A DNA stretch of 23,377 nucleotides, taken from an uncultured Collinsella sp. GTDB lineage: Bacteria; Actinomycetota; Coriobacteriia; Coriobacteriales; Coriobacteriaceae. Position 1 is the first letter of the stretch, and every line of letters begins with the position of its first letter. A program made the translations under genes and the position numbers. Positions 1-6,814 of this stretch are shown here, piece by piece. A model generated the notes under the pieces. That model was not told where the DNA came from, made no database searches, and saw only the letters and a program-made list of their open reading frames with translations. The stretch lies in NCBI GenBank assembly GCA_902492855.1, contig CABUMU010000014.1, positions 1-23,377 of the forward strand. Reading direction: 5' to 3'.

Positions 1-149
1 CCGGTCTTCTTTCTGCGCTGATCTTTATCGCTCCCGATGGATCCATGGGCAACTTCGTACTGGCGTGCGTTGTCGCCGTCATCGCCATCGTTGTCTCGTT
101 CATCGCTGCACGCGTGATCATCAAGAAGAATCCCAACTATATTGAGTAG
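1..149 (+). CDS. C-terminal end of an integral membrane protein, possibly a PTS EIIC permease (partial)
   Basis: An open frame enters from the left edge (codons in phase with position 3) and ends at TAG 147-149. The visible 48 residues include a hydrophobic helix (VLACVVAVIAIVVSFIAARV) preceded by a short loop with APDGSMGN, and finish with a basic then polar tail (KKNPNYIE). This is the shape of the last membrane segment and cytoplasmic tail of a transporter. The loop and tail remind me of PTS sugar permease EIIC ends, but the fragment is too short to decide the family. It is followed about 100 bp later by a strong intrinsic terminator on the same strand, so it is the last gene of its transcript. 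Confidence 0.7.
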   Translation, partial: GLLSALIFIAPDGSMGNFVLACVVAVIAIVVSFIAARVIIKKNPNYIE

Positions 150-250
150 ATGCCCGCTGCTTGCATTGGGGACATCCTCGGCAGACCATTAGCAAGAACC
201 CAAGAAGTCCCTTAGGAGCTCGATTAATCCATTCGGATTCCTCAGGCACA

Positions 251-290
251 AACGACCCCGATTCCACAATGAAATCGGGGTCGTTGTTTC
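251..290 (+). terminator. Rho-independent terminator of the upstream membrane-protein gene
   Basis: A perfect 13-bp stem (AACGACCCCGATT at 251-263 with its complement at 273-285) encloses a 9-nt loop and is followed by GTTTC, a short T-rich tail. It lies 101 bp after the stop of the leftmost gene. Confidence 0.75.
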
Positions 291-441
291 TAAAGCCTTC
301 GATAGACAATCGGTGTTTACCTTAGCTCCCTATCCAAGTTAATTATCCACGCTCGTTCTCCGGTCGGAAGATTTTCTTCTCTCGCGTGTCCAGAAATCCA
401 CGCTCGAGCAGAACATCCAGGTCCGCACCCGCCCTTGTCTC

Positions 442-568
442 GATCTGTAACAGCAAGAGGCCTATTCCGCTTCTACATGTTACAGATCAAGATATTCCTA
501 AAACACCCTAAGTTTCATCTCAATCTGTAACAGTTAGATGCCAAATATCGGTCTTGGTGTTACAGATT
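442..568. repeat. Two tandem palindromic elements with identical geometry
   Basis: Element 1 has arms GATCTGTAACA (442-452) and TGTTACAGATC (478-488). Element 2 has arms AATCTGTAACA (522-532) and TGTTACAGATT (558-568). Both have perfect 11-bp arms and exactly 25-nt loops, and they start 80 bp apart. The only arm difference is a compensated pair (G:C in one, A:T in the other), and the loops agree at about 12 of 25 positions. They could be paired operators, REP-type repeats or hairpins in RNA. The rest of the gene-free stretch 150-682 shows only the terminator at 251-290, a possible gene remnant at 343-487 and the tRNA terminator; I see nothing in 570-640. Confidence 0.75.
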
Positions 569-642
569 TAGACAAACTGGAGGACGAGACAAACCGAAAA
601 CGGAATGGGCGCTGACCCGATGGCGCACCACCTAAATAGAAA

Positions 643-673
643 CGGGCCCTGTCCCACAAGGGAACAGAGCCCG
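643..673 (-). terminator. Intrinsic terminator of the tRNA-Thr gene
   Basis: Read on the minus strand, CGGGCTCTGTTCCC pairs with GGGACAGGGCCCG around a 4-nt loop (TTGT), with one bulge and one G:U pair. It is followed by a T-rich tail (TTTCTATTT). It starts 9 bp after the encoded CCA end of the tRNA. Confidence 0.8.
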
Positions 674-682
674 AAACTCTCA

Positions 683-757
683 TGGAGCCAGTGACAGGAA
701 TCGAACCTGCAACCCACTGATTACAAATCAGTTGCGCTACCGTTGCGCCACACTGGC
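683..757 (-). tRNA. tRNA-Thr (anticodon TGT)
   Basis: The minus strand folds into a complete 75-nt cloverleaf. The acceptor stem is GCCAGTG/CACTGGC with discriminator T and an encoded CCA. The D stem is GCGC/GCGC, the anticodon stem ACTGA/TCAGT with loop TTTGTAA (anticodon TGT), and the T arm GCAGG-TTCGAAT-CCTGT. It reads ACA codons. It stands alone with its own terminator. A weak promoter-like pair (TTGCGC and TATCCT, 18-bp spacing) lies about 30 bp upstream at 787-816 on the minus strand. Confidence 0.97.
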
Positions 758-904
758 ACACTTGGCGCTTTCGCGCGAAGCCTGTTAAGGATAAAGGAAT
801 TGCGGACGGGGCGCAACAGGCCACACGGCGTTATACAAATATGCAAAATCCAGCAACAACAGGTACCAGCCCCGTTCATTTCTGTCGGTTCGCCCTCAAT
901 CTCA

Positions 905-977
905 AAACCCTTCGCCAGAACGAATAGTTTTAATTACAATTGCTATATATAAAACTATTCGTTCTGGCGAAGGGTTT
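905..977. promoter_or_regulatory. Perfect 28-bp inverted repeat over the promoter and RBS of the HTH-HipA gene
   Basis: The arms 905-932 and 950-977 are exact reverse complements (28 of 28), separated by a 17-bp AT-rich spacer (933-949) containing TATATA. The right arm carries the likely Shine-Dalgarno (GAAGGG, 969-974) and ends 4 bp before the ATG at 982. As DNA it would be an ideal operator for a dimer of the gene's own HTH domain. As RNA, a transcript entering from upstream would fold the RBS into a very stable hairpin, while one starting at the TATATA would not. The 147 bp between the tRNA and this element (758-904) show no gene. Confidence 0.8.
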
Positions 978-981
978 CGCG

Positions 982-2322
982 ATGTTGACTACAAAGGAAG
1001 CAGCCGAGCTGCTCGGCATCACTCCGCGCAGGGTGCAGGAGCTCATAAAAAACGGAGCACTTGAGGCCCGCAAGGCTTCTGGTGTATGGCTCATCGACAA
1101 AGACAGCGTCGACACGCGACTCCGCTCCGCAACCAAAAGAGGGGGACGGCCTCGTCGTGGACATGGGAAAAGCGAAATCGCATTTACCCTCATGAACCGC
1201 ACGCACGAAGTCGCCCAGCTGGTCTACAGCAGATCACGGAAAGACTTCACCCACATCGGCGCCGACGTCGATCGTGCCCACGCCCCTATTGGAGTTTTTG
1301 CTCCCAGCAAACCTGTATCGCTCGACTCCTTCCGCATCTGGTGGCGCGGCCGCGGTATCCCGCTCGCACGCATTGGGCTAGCCTCCCTGCTTGCAGAAGC
1401 CGCAGTCGATGTTCCCGATGAACTCGTACAGCGAAATCTTGGCCTCTCCTTATCCGACCAGTATTGGATTAGGCCCCAAGACTCCGGTCTCGCGTGGAAA
1501 GATATCAATTTCTTCAATAATGCTTTTGATGACGTCTCGCTAACCATTGCACCCTTCGCCCCAGAGGGCAAGGCAGCTGCTGCCAAGCCCGACAACACCT
1601 CGGACGGCAATCTTCAAAAGTACTGGACATGCGAGGGTGACCGTCGAATCCTCCACAAGGCAGGTGCGCATCTAAACCAGGAACCCTATAACGAGATGGT
1701 GGCGACCGCACTCCACCGTCGCATCCTAAACGCCTGCGATTATGTGCCTTACTCGCTCGAAGGCGCGGGTACTTCCGCCTTGAGCACATGCAATGTCTTC
1801 TTAACTGACGAAGAAGAATATGTCCCTGCGTTCTATGTAAACCAGCATGCAAATGCAGACGAGCGACTAACCGATTACGAACGGTATGTAGCAAACTGCG
1901 AAGAGCTTGGAGCGACAGATATAAAAGACGCCCTTGACCGCATGATCGTGTGCGACGACATCATCGCCAACTATGACCGCCATTGGCGTAACTTTGGCCT
2001 TGTGCGAAACGTAAACACGCTAGCCTGCAGACCAGCCCCCATCTTCGATTCGGGCTCATCACTCTGGTGCAACATATCACTAGAAGAGCTTAGGGCGGGA
2101 GAGCACAGTTTTACCAGCGCACAATTTCATTCAAGCCCCGCCAAACAAATGTTGCTCGTCGAGGACATGGGCTGGTTTGACGGCGACAAACTCGAAGGCT
2201 TCGTTGACGAGGTAATCGAGATTCTGTCCAGAAACGACGCGCTCACGGCAAGGCTGCCATATCTAAAAGAGGCGCTTACATGGCGCCTCCGTAGAATGAT
2301 CGACATCGCTGAATGGAGTTAG
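982..2322 (+). CDS. HipA-like Ser/Thr kinase fused to an N-terminal excisionase-type HTH
   Basis: The 446-residue protein starts with an excisionase/MerR-like helix-turn-helix (about 1-45: MLTTKEAAELLGITPRRVQE...), then a basic linker (TKRGGRPRRGHGK). The remainder is the HipA-like family often annotated as 'excisionase' in gut Firmicutes. Kinase marks are the Gly-rich TSDGN loop near residue 206, the catalytic-loop NYDRHWRNFG near 330 (the D and N expected in HipA kinases) and FDSG near 354 (metal-binding Asp). The N-terminal coupling domain of classic HipA is absent. I chose ATG 982 because the HTH begins there; ATG 940, in frame, falls inside the palindrome loop. The gene is monocistronic, convergent with the NYN gene 27 bp away, with no terminator between them. 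Antitoxin and kinase parts in one chain suggest autoregulation through the upstream palindrome (inference). The substrate is unknown. Confidence 0.85.
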   Translation: MLTTKEAAELLGITPRRVQELIKNGALEARKASGVWLIDKDSVDTRLRSATKRGGRPRRGHGKSEIAFTLMNRTHEVAQLVYSRSRKDFTHIGADVDRAHAPIGVFAPSKPVSLDSFRIWWRGRGIPLARIGLASLLAEAAVDVPDELVQRNLGLSLSDQYWIRPQDSGLAWKDINFFNNAFDDVSLTIAPFAPEGKAAAAKPDNTSDGNLQKYWTCEGDRRILHKAGAHLNQEPYNEMVATALHRRILNACDYVPYSLEGAGTSALSTCNVFLTDEEEYVPAFYVNQHANADERLTDYERYVANCEELGATDIKDALDRMIVCDDIIANYDRHWRNFGLVRNVNTLACRPAPIFDSGSSLWCNISLEELRAGEHSFTSAQFHSSPAKQMLLVEDMGWFDGDKLEGFVDEVIEILSRNDALTARLPYLKEALTWRLRRMIDIAEWS

Positions 2323-2349
2323 CGAGACAGCGTCGCGCCGTCAGCTCCC

Positions 2350-3027
2350 CTACCGTCCGCGCAGGGCCTTGAGCTTGGCCAGGGCATCGGGGCTCAGGCG
2401 GCTGCCCAGGGTCATCTTGATCTGCGGAGCTTCCTCTGCCTCGTGAACGTCGTTATCGATCTGTTTGATCTCGTCCACCAGCATACGGCTCGAGATGCGC
2501 GTAACGCCCTTGCCCATGACGACGGCCTGGATCGTGCCGTCACTCGATACCACGGAGCACGCGCGGCCTTCCTCGCGTGCCTCGATACAGAGCTTCTGCA
2601 CCACGGTATCGGCAGAGACGCCCGTCGGCGAAAACTCGATGCGCACGCCACGGGCCGGCAGATTGGGGCGCTCGCTGGAGATATTGCCCGCGCCGTCAAA
2701 CACGATTACGGCCTCGTAGCGGCCTTGGGCAAACGCGGCAACGTCGTTGATGAGGGCAGTGCGCGCCATATCGTGAACGTCGCTGGAATACGGATCGTCG
2801 GAATGGTCGTACACGAGCTTTTCGTAGCGCGGCGTGCAGTGGATCACGTTGTAACCGTCGACCACCAGCAGCTCGGGCTTGTTGGAGTGCACCGTCGAGA
2901 CTGGGTCGGCGATAGCCTGCGCAAACGCATTGCCGCCCACGCCATAGGTCGCAGCCGAAACAATCGGCTTGGCCGAGCCCTCGCCAAAGCGCTTGGCCTT
3001 GGACTTGGCGCGGTTCTTCTTGGACAT
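2350..3027 (-). CDS. YacP/Rae1-like NYN-domain endoribonuclease
   Basis: The 225-residue protein has a basic N-terminus (MSKKNRAKSKAKRFGEG). A PIN-like NYN fold follows, starting at LLVVDGYNVIH, with VIVFDGAG, GVSADTVVQKLC and CSVVSSDGTIQ providing the Asp residues of the usual acidic site. NYN/YacP proteins are ribosome-associated or mRNA-cleaving nucleases; B. subtilis Rae1 cuts mRNA in the ribosomal A site. The gene starts 3 bp after rlmB, and its Shine-Dalgarno (GGGGGAGGAG) lies in the last codons of rlmB, so the two are translationally coupled. The rlmB-yacP pairing is common in Gram-positive bacteria and supports a role around the ribosome. The C-terminal tail is probably not catalytic. 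Confidence 0.88.
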   Translation of the reverse strand: MSKKNRAKSKAKRFGEGSAKPIVSAATYGVGGNAFAQAIADPVSTVHSNKPELLVVDGYNVIHCTPRYEKLVYDHSDDPYSSDVHDMARTALINDVAAFAQGRYEAVIVFDGAGNISSERPNLPARGVRIEFSPTGVSADTVVQKLCIEAREEGRACSVVSSDGTIQAVVMGKGVTRISSRMLVDEIKQIDNDVHEAEEAPQIKMTLGSRLSPDALAKLKALRGR

Positions 3028-3030
3028 GCG

Positions 3031-3945
3031 CTACTCCTCCCCCATGAGCTCGCCGGCATTGCGGCGCAGCCACTCAAAGCACAGCGCCGTTGTCGCCTGG
3101 GCAACATTGAGGCTCTCGGTCATGCCGCGCTGGGGAAGCTTGGTCAAAAAGTCGCATTTCTCAAGCACCAGGCGCGAGATGCCGTCGCCCTCGGAGCCCA
3201 TGACGAGCGCCACGCGGCCCTCGAAAGGAGCATCCCAGCAACTGCCTTCGGCGTGCTCGGAAGCACCGCCCACCCAAAAACCAGCGGCCTTAAAATCGTC
3301 GAGCGCACGGGCGATATTGGGAACCTGCGCGATAGGCAGATGCATGACGGCACCGGCTGAGGTCTTATAGCTGCCCACGGTCACGCCGGCGGCACGCTTA
3401 TTGGCAATGACGACGCCCGCCGCGCCCACAACCTCGGCGGAGCGCACGATGGCGCCAAAGTTGCCGTCGTCAGTCACGTGGTCGAGCACCACGACAAGTG
3501 CCGGGCCCTCGCCTGCGCGGTCGAGGATATCGGCGACATCGGCATAGGGGAAGTTGCCAACCTCGAGCGCAATGCCCTGGTGAGCGCCATGGCTCGACAG
3601 TGCGTCGAGCTGCGCGCGCGGCACATACTTAATGCGGACACCCGCGGCGTTGAGGTCGTCGACCAGGCGCGACAGGGCGGCATCGCGCTCCCCGCCCTCG
3701 GCGATGAGCGCGCACTTGACGGGAAAACCAGTGCGCAGCGCCTCGGCGGCAGCACGTCGTCCCTCGATAAACTCACCCTTGGGAGCCTGGACAGCGTCGC
3801 GGTTGCGATCGCGCTGCGGACGTGCGACCTGGTTGCGATCGCGCTGGCCCTTGGGAGCGGCAGCGCGGTCATTGCGGCGAATCGGACGCGAGCCAGAAGC
3901 AGCCTGCTTGCCGCCACGAGGCGCACGCTTGCGATTGTCGGCCAT
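3031..3945 (-). CDS. rlmB: 23S rRNA (guanosine-2'-O)-methyltransferase RlmB, SpoU/TrmH family
   Basis: This is a 304-residue SpoU methyltransferase that uses SAM to 2'-O-methylate a guanosine of 23S rRNA (G2251 in E. coli). A basic, low-complexity N-terminal extension of about 55 residues is rich in R, K, N and Q. It is followed by the substrate-binding domain from FIEGRRAAAEAL. The SPOUT knot motifs are DHVTDDGNFGAIVRSAEV (catalytic Asn/Arg), LVMGSEGDGIS and LPQRGMTESLNVAQA. ATG 3945 is preferred over an upstream in-frame start at 3966 because TAGGAGG lies 7 bp before it. The gene sits after the cysS terminator and runs into the NYN gene. TrmH-type tRNA methylation is less likely given the yacP partner and length. 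Confidence 0.92.
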   Translation of the reverse strand: MADNRKRAPRGGKQAASGSRPIRRNDRAAAPKGQRDRNQVARPQRDRNRDAVQAPKGEFIEGRRAAAEALRTGFPVKCALIAEGGERDAALSRLVDDLNAAGVRIKYVPRAQLDALSSHGAHQGIALEVGNFPYADVADILDRAGEGPALVVVLDHVTDDGNFGAIVRSAEVVGAAGVVIANKRAAGVTVGSYKTSAGAVMHLPIAQVPNIARALDDFKAAGFWVGGASEHAEGSCWDAPFEGRVALVMGSEGDGISRLVLEKCDFLTKLPQRGMTESLNVAQATTALCFEWLRRNAGELMGEE

Positions 3946-3979
3946 AAAGTGACCTCCTAAATACAACTATCAAACGAAA

Positions 3980-4020
3980 CAAAATAAACGACCGCCCATG
4001 AATATTAATTCGGGCGGTCG
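3980..4020 (-). terminator. Intrinsic terminator downstream of cysS
   Basis: On the minus strand a perfect 9-bp stem (CGACCGCCC, 4012-4020, with GGGCGGTCG, 3989-3997) has a 14-nt loop and is followed by TTTATTTTG. It separates the disA-cysS transcript from rlmB, although rlmB may also be read through it. Confidence 0.85.
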
Positions 4021-4023
4021 GTA

Positions 4024-4125
4024 CGGGTTTTCCAAGTGCCCGAGATTGCCGTGAAAGAGGAGCGACGCGTACTTGAGTACGCGAGCGACGGTTTGAACGG
4101 CAAGGTCGGGTGCTTGGGAAACCCG
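4024..4125 (+). other. Large structured palindromic element in the cysS 3' region (candidate RNA)
   Basis: This 102-nt stretch folds into one long rod. A 20-bp helix (4024-4043 with 4106-4125) includes three G:U pairs when read on the plus strand. Next come a 2x2 internal loop, a perfect 7-bp helix (TTGCCGT 4046-4052 with ACGGCAA 4097-4103) and a symmetric 13x13 internal loop that opens with tandem G.A/A.G pairs. It ends in a perfect 7-bp helix (CGCGTAC/GTACGCG, 4066-4083) capped by TTGA. Both sides of the big loop carry GAGCGACG. On the minus strand the three wobbles become A.C mismatches, which favours the plus strand as the functional RNA. It lies between the cysS stop and its terminator. 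No T-run follows on the plus strand. It could be a non-coding RNA, a 3'-UTR structure or a palindromic repeat. Confidence 0.6.
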
Positions 4126-4131
4126 CGGGGA

Positions 4132-5598
4132 TTAGAGAGATTTGATACGAGTGCCGGCGGCGGTATCCTCGATCGTCAGGCCCAAGTCCTTGAGCTGATC
4201 GCGGATGGCGTCTGCCAGATCCCAGTTCTTGGCGGCACGTGCCTCGGCGCGAGCCTCGAGAATCTTGGCAGCAGCCTCGTCCACATCGTCACCCGTGTAG
4301 GCAACCAGACCGGCGGCAACGCCCAGCAGTCCCAGCGGCAGCTCGACCTTGGGCTCGGGAAGCTCAACGCCAAACGTATCGAGTAGCTCGACCAGCGTAT
4401 CGGCGGCAGCAAGCGCGGCGGCCTTGTTGGCAGCATCGCCCGCCTGCTCCAGATACTGATTGCACTCGGTCACAAAGCCAAAGACGGCACCCATAGCACC
4501 TGCGGTGTTGAAGTCGTCGTCCATGCACTCCTTAAAGGCGGCACGAGTCTCAGCGGCCTTGGCGGCAAACGCCTCGGCGGCAGCCGCATCGGCATCGGCC
4601 GTCGCGTGGTTCGCGGCCCAGCGCAGGTTCTCGACCGTACCGGCGATACGCGTGAGCGAGTTCTCGGCGCCCTCCAAGCGCTCCCAAGAGAAGTCGAGCG
4701 GTGAGCGATAGCTCGTCTGCAGCATCAGCAGGCGCAGGGCCGCGGCAGAGTGCTGCTCGAGCACCTCGGCCAGCGTAAAGAAGTTACCGAGCGACTTGGA
4801 CATCTTCTCGCCGTCGACCAGCAGCATGCCCGTGTGCATCCAGGTGTTGGAGAAGCCCTGGTGCCAGGCGCAGGTGGCCTGAGCGCACTCGTTCTCGTGA
4901 TGCGGGAAGGCAAGATCGGAGCCGCCGCCGTGGATGTCGATCGGAGTGCCCAGGTAGCGATGCACCATGGCGGCGCACTCGGTGTGCCAACCGGGACGGC
5001 CCTCGCCCCAGGGGCTCGGCCAGCTGGGCTCGCCCGGCTTGGCGGCCTTCCACAGGGCAAAGTCGAGCGGATCGTTCTTGTCCTCGTTCTCCTCGATGCG
5101 TGCGCCAACCATAAGGTCGTCGATGTTGCGGCCCGAGACCTGACCATAGTTGGGATCGCTGCGCACGGCAAAGTACACATCGCCGTTATCGGCTGCGTAA
5201 GCGTGGCCCTGCTCGATAAGCGTCTTGATCATGGCGATCATGGGGCCGATCTCCTTGGTGGCGCGGGGGCGCACATCGGGATCGAGCACGTTGGCGGCGC
5301 GCATGACGCCGATGAACTTGTCGGAGAACTCCGTCGCGACCTCGGCGGCCGTACGGCCCTGCTCGTTGGCGCGCTTGATGATCTTGTCGTCGACATCGGT
5401 GAGGTTCTGGGCGAACGTGACCTCGTAACCGCTCGCGATGAGCCAGCGGCGAATCACGTCAAAGCTGATGAACGTACGGGCGTTGCCGATGTGGATGTTG
5501 TCGTAGACCGTGGGGCCGCACACGTACATGCGGACCTTGCCGGACTCGATGGGCTGGAACTCTTCCTTTTTATGGGTAGCGCTGTTGTAGATACGCAT
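4132..5598 (-). CDS. cysS: Cysteinyl-tRNA synthetase
   Basis: This 488-residue class I synthetase charges tRNA-Cys with cysteine in the cytosol. Zinc-ligand Cys27 sits in YVCGPTVYDN, the HIGH motif is HIGN at 36-39, further zinc ligands are in WHTECAAM and FPHHENEC, and the signature loop is KMSKSLGN near 264. The C-terminal part is the anticodon-binding helical bundle, and the length is normal for the family. The gene begins 3 bp after ispF; its AAGGAG ribosome site overlaps the end of ispF, indicating translational coupling. A structured element and a terminator follow the stop. Confidence 0.97.
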   Translation of the reverse strand: MRIYNSATHKKEEFQPIESGKVRMYVCGPTVYDNIHIGNARTFISFDVIRRWLIASGYEVTFAQNLTDVDDKIIKRANEQGRTAAEVATEFSDKFIGVMRAANVLDPDVRPRATKEIGPMIAMIKTLIEQGHAYAADNGDVYFAVRSDPNYGQVSGRNIDDLMVGARIEENEDKNDPLDFALWKAAKPGEPSWPSPWGEGRPGWHTECAAMVHRYLGTPIDIHGGGSDLAFPHHENECAQATCAWHQGFSNTWMHTGMLLVDGEKMSKSLGNFFTLAEVLEQHSAAALRLLMLQTSYRSPLDFSWERLEGAENSLTRIAGTVENLRWAANHATADADAAAAEAFAAKAAETRAAFKECMDDDFNTAGAMGAVFGFVTECNQYLEQAGDAANKAAALAAADTLVELLDTFGVELPEPKVELPLGLLGVAAGLVAYTGDDVDEAAAKILEARAEARAAKNWDLADAIRDQLKDLGLTIEDTAAGTRIKSL

Positions 5599-5601
5599 TC
5601 G

Positions 5602-6096
5602 TTACTCCTTAACGGTTTTCTGTAGCAGGCAGACGGCCCAGGCGCCGATTCCCTCGCCCTGGCCTTCCCAACCGAGCTTTTCGGTCGTAGTGGCGGCGAC
5701 GCCCACGTTTTCGACGTCAACGCCCAGGGCATGGGCAAGGTTGGCGCGCATGGCATCGCGGTGCGGGGTGATCTTGGGTTGCTGACAGGCAATGGTGCAA
5801 TCGGCATCGACAAACTCAAAGCCCAGCTCGCGCGCATAGTCCATCACGCGAGCGAGCAGCACCATCGAATCGGCACCCTCATAGGCGGGGTCGGTATCGG
5901 GGAATAGCTTGCCGATGTCTCCCCCGCGGCAGGCACCCAGAATGGCGTCGGCCAAGGCGTGCGCGAGCACATCGGCATCCGAGTGGCCCAGCAGGCCGCG
6001 CTCGTAGGGAATGTCGACACCGCCGATGATACATCGACGCCCCTCCACCAGACGGTGGACGTCGTAGCCATGGCCAATGCGCAGGTTACTGAACAT
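5602..6096 (-). CDS. ispF: 2-C-methyl-D-erythritol 2,4-cyclodiphosphate synthase
   Basis: The 164-residue enzyme of the MEP isoprenoid pathway cyclises CDP-ME-2-phosphate to MEcPP with release of CMP. The zinc and substrate motifs are present: RIGHGYDVHRL at the start, LLGHSDADVLAHALADA, GDIGKLFPDTD, and TTTEKLGWEGQGEGIGAWA near the end. I use ATG 6096 because it opens directly into the conserved RIGHGYDVH block. It has a GAGAGGA ribosome site and overlaps the end of ispD by 11 bp; a start at 6129 would add unconserved residues. It is the partner of ispD in the same transcript. Confidence 0.96.
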   Translation of the reverse strand: MFSNLRIGHGYDVHRLVEGRRCIIGGVDIPYERGLLGHSDADVLAHALADAILGACRGGDIGKLFPDTDPAYEGADSMVLLARVMDYARELGFEFVDADCTIACQQPKITPHRDAMRANLAHALGVDVENVGVAATTTEKLGWEGQGEGIGAWAVCLLQKTVKE

Positions 6097-6814
6097 GGGG
6101 AAGGTCCTCTCCCTCGGCCATGCGGCCAAGCAGAATCGCGGTTACGGGACGCAAGTCCTCGGGCACCGTCACCTTAAGGTTATCGCGCGGGCTCTGGACG
6201 CAGCGGACGCGCCCACCCATGCGCTCGACCAGCGACGAATCATCGGTGCCGATAAAGCCCTCGGCAATGGCTGCAGCGTGGGCGCGCTTCATAGCATCGA
6301 CGCTAAAGATCTGCGGCGTCTGCGCGGCCCAATAGAGCTCACGCGGCGGCGTCTCGACGATATTATCGCCGTCGACGATCTTAAGCGTGTCGATCGCAGG
6401 CTGGCCGCACACGACACCGTCGAGCGAGCGGTCGCTCACGAGCACGTCGATAGCGTGGTCGATGGCCTCGGTCGTAATGAGCGGACGGGCGCCGTCGTGG
6501 ATAGCGACATATTCGAAACCCGCCGGAACCGCATGCACGCCGGCACGGGTGGAATCCTGACGGGTATCGCCGGCATCGACAAAGCTGATGGGCGTGCTAT
6601 ACGAATACGGGTCGATGGCCAGGCGGCGCATCTCGGCACGGCGCTCGGCAGGACACACCACCACGATGTGGCCGACCTTGTCGCTCCGATCGAACGCGCG
6701 GATGGACCAGCTCATGAGCGGACGGCCCGCCACGTTAACGAGCTGCTTGCCGCCGGGATTTCCAAAGCGCTGACCGCTGCCGCCGGCAACGACCACGGCG
6801 CATACGGGCGCCAT
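6086..6814 (-). CDS. ispD: 2-C-methyl-D-erythritol 4-phosphate cytidylyltransferase
   Basis: The 242-residue MEP-pathway enzyme makes CDP-ME from MEP and CTP. Family marks are VVVAGGSGQRFG followed by GGKQL (CTP-binding loop), VAIHDGARPLIT, AAQTPQIF, GTDDSSLVE and DNLKVTVPEDL. The usual AAG of the nucleotide loop is AGG here, which is within family variation. Its ATG shares one base with the stop of disA (TAATG), and its end overlaps ispF, so the three are tightly coupled. Confidence 0.96.
   Translation of the reverse strand: MAPVCAVVVAGGSGQRFGNPGGKQLVNVAGRPLMSWSIRAFDRSDKVGHIVVVCPAERRAEMRRLAIDPYSYSTPISFVDAGDTRQDSTRAGVHAVPAGFEYVAIHDGARPLITTEAIDHAIDVLVSDRSLDGVVCGQPAIDTLKIVDGDNIVETPPRELYWAAQTPQIFSVDAMKRAHAAAIAEGFIGTDDSSLVERMGGRVRCVQSPRDNLKVTVPEDLRPVTAILLGRMAEGEDLPHVQ

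Noticed and set aside
442..568. CRISPR-like array
   Set aside because: There are only two units. The repeats are inverted pairs around fixed loops rather than identical direct repeats with unique spacers, and no cas genes are present.
683..757. Attachment site for an integrative element at the tRNA-Thr
   Set aside because: I found no integrase gene and no second copy of the tRNA 3' end within the window.
905..977. Invertible promoter switch flanked by inverted repeats
   Set aside because: The segment between the arms is only 17 bp, too short for normal site-specific inversion, and no recombinase gene is nearby.
905..977. Intrinsic terminator or insertion-sequence remnant
   Set aside because: No T-run follows the hairpin, no transposase fragment or target duplication is visible, and the arm overlaps the RBS of an intact gene.
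4036..4386. Small plus-strand ORF starting in the structured element (MPEIAVKEERR...)
   Set aside because: It continues antisense through cysS and has no ribosome site. The base pairing explains the sequence better than coding does.
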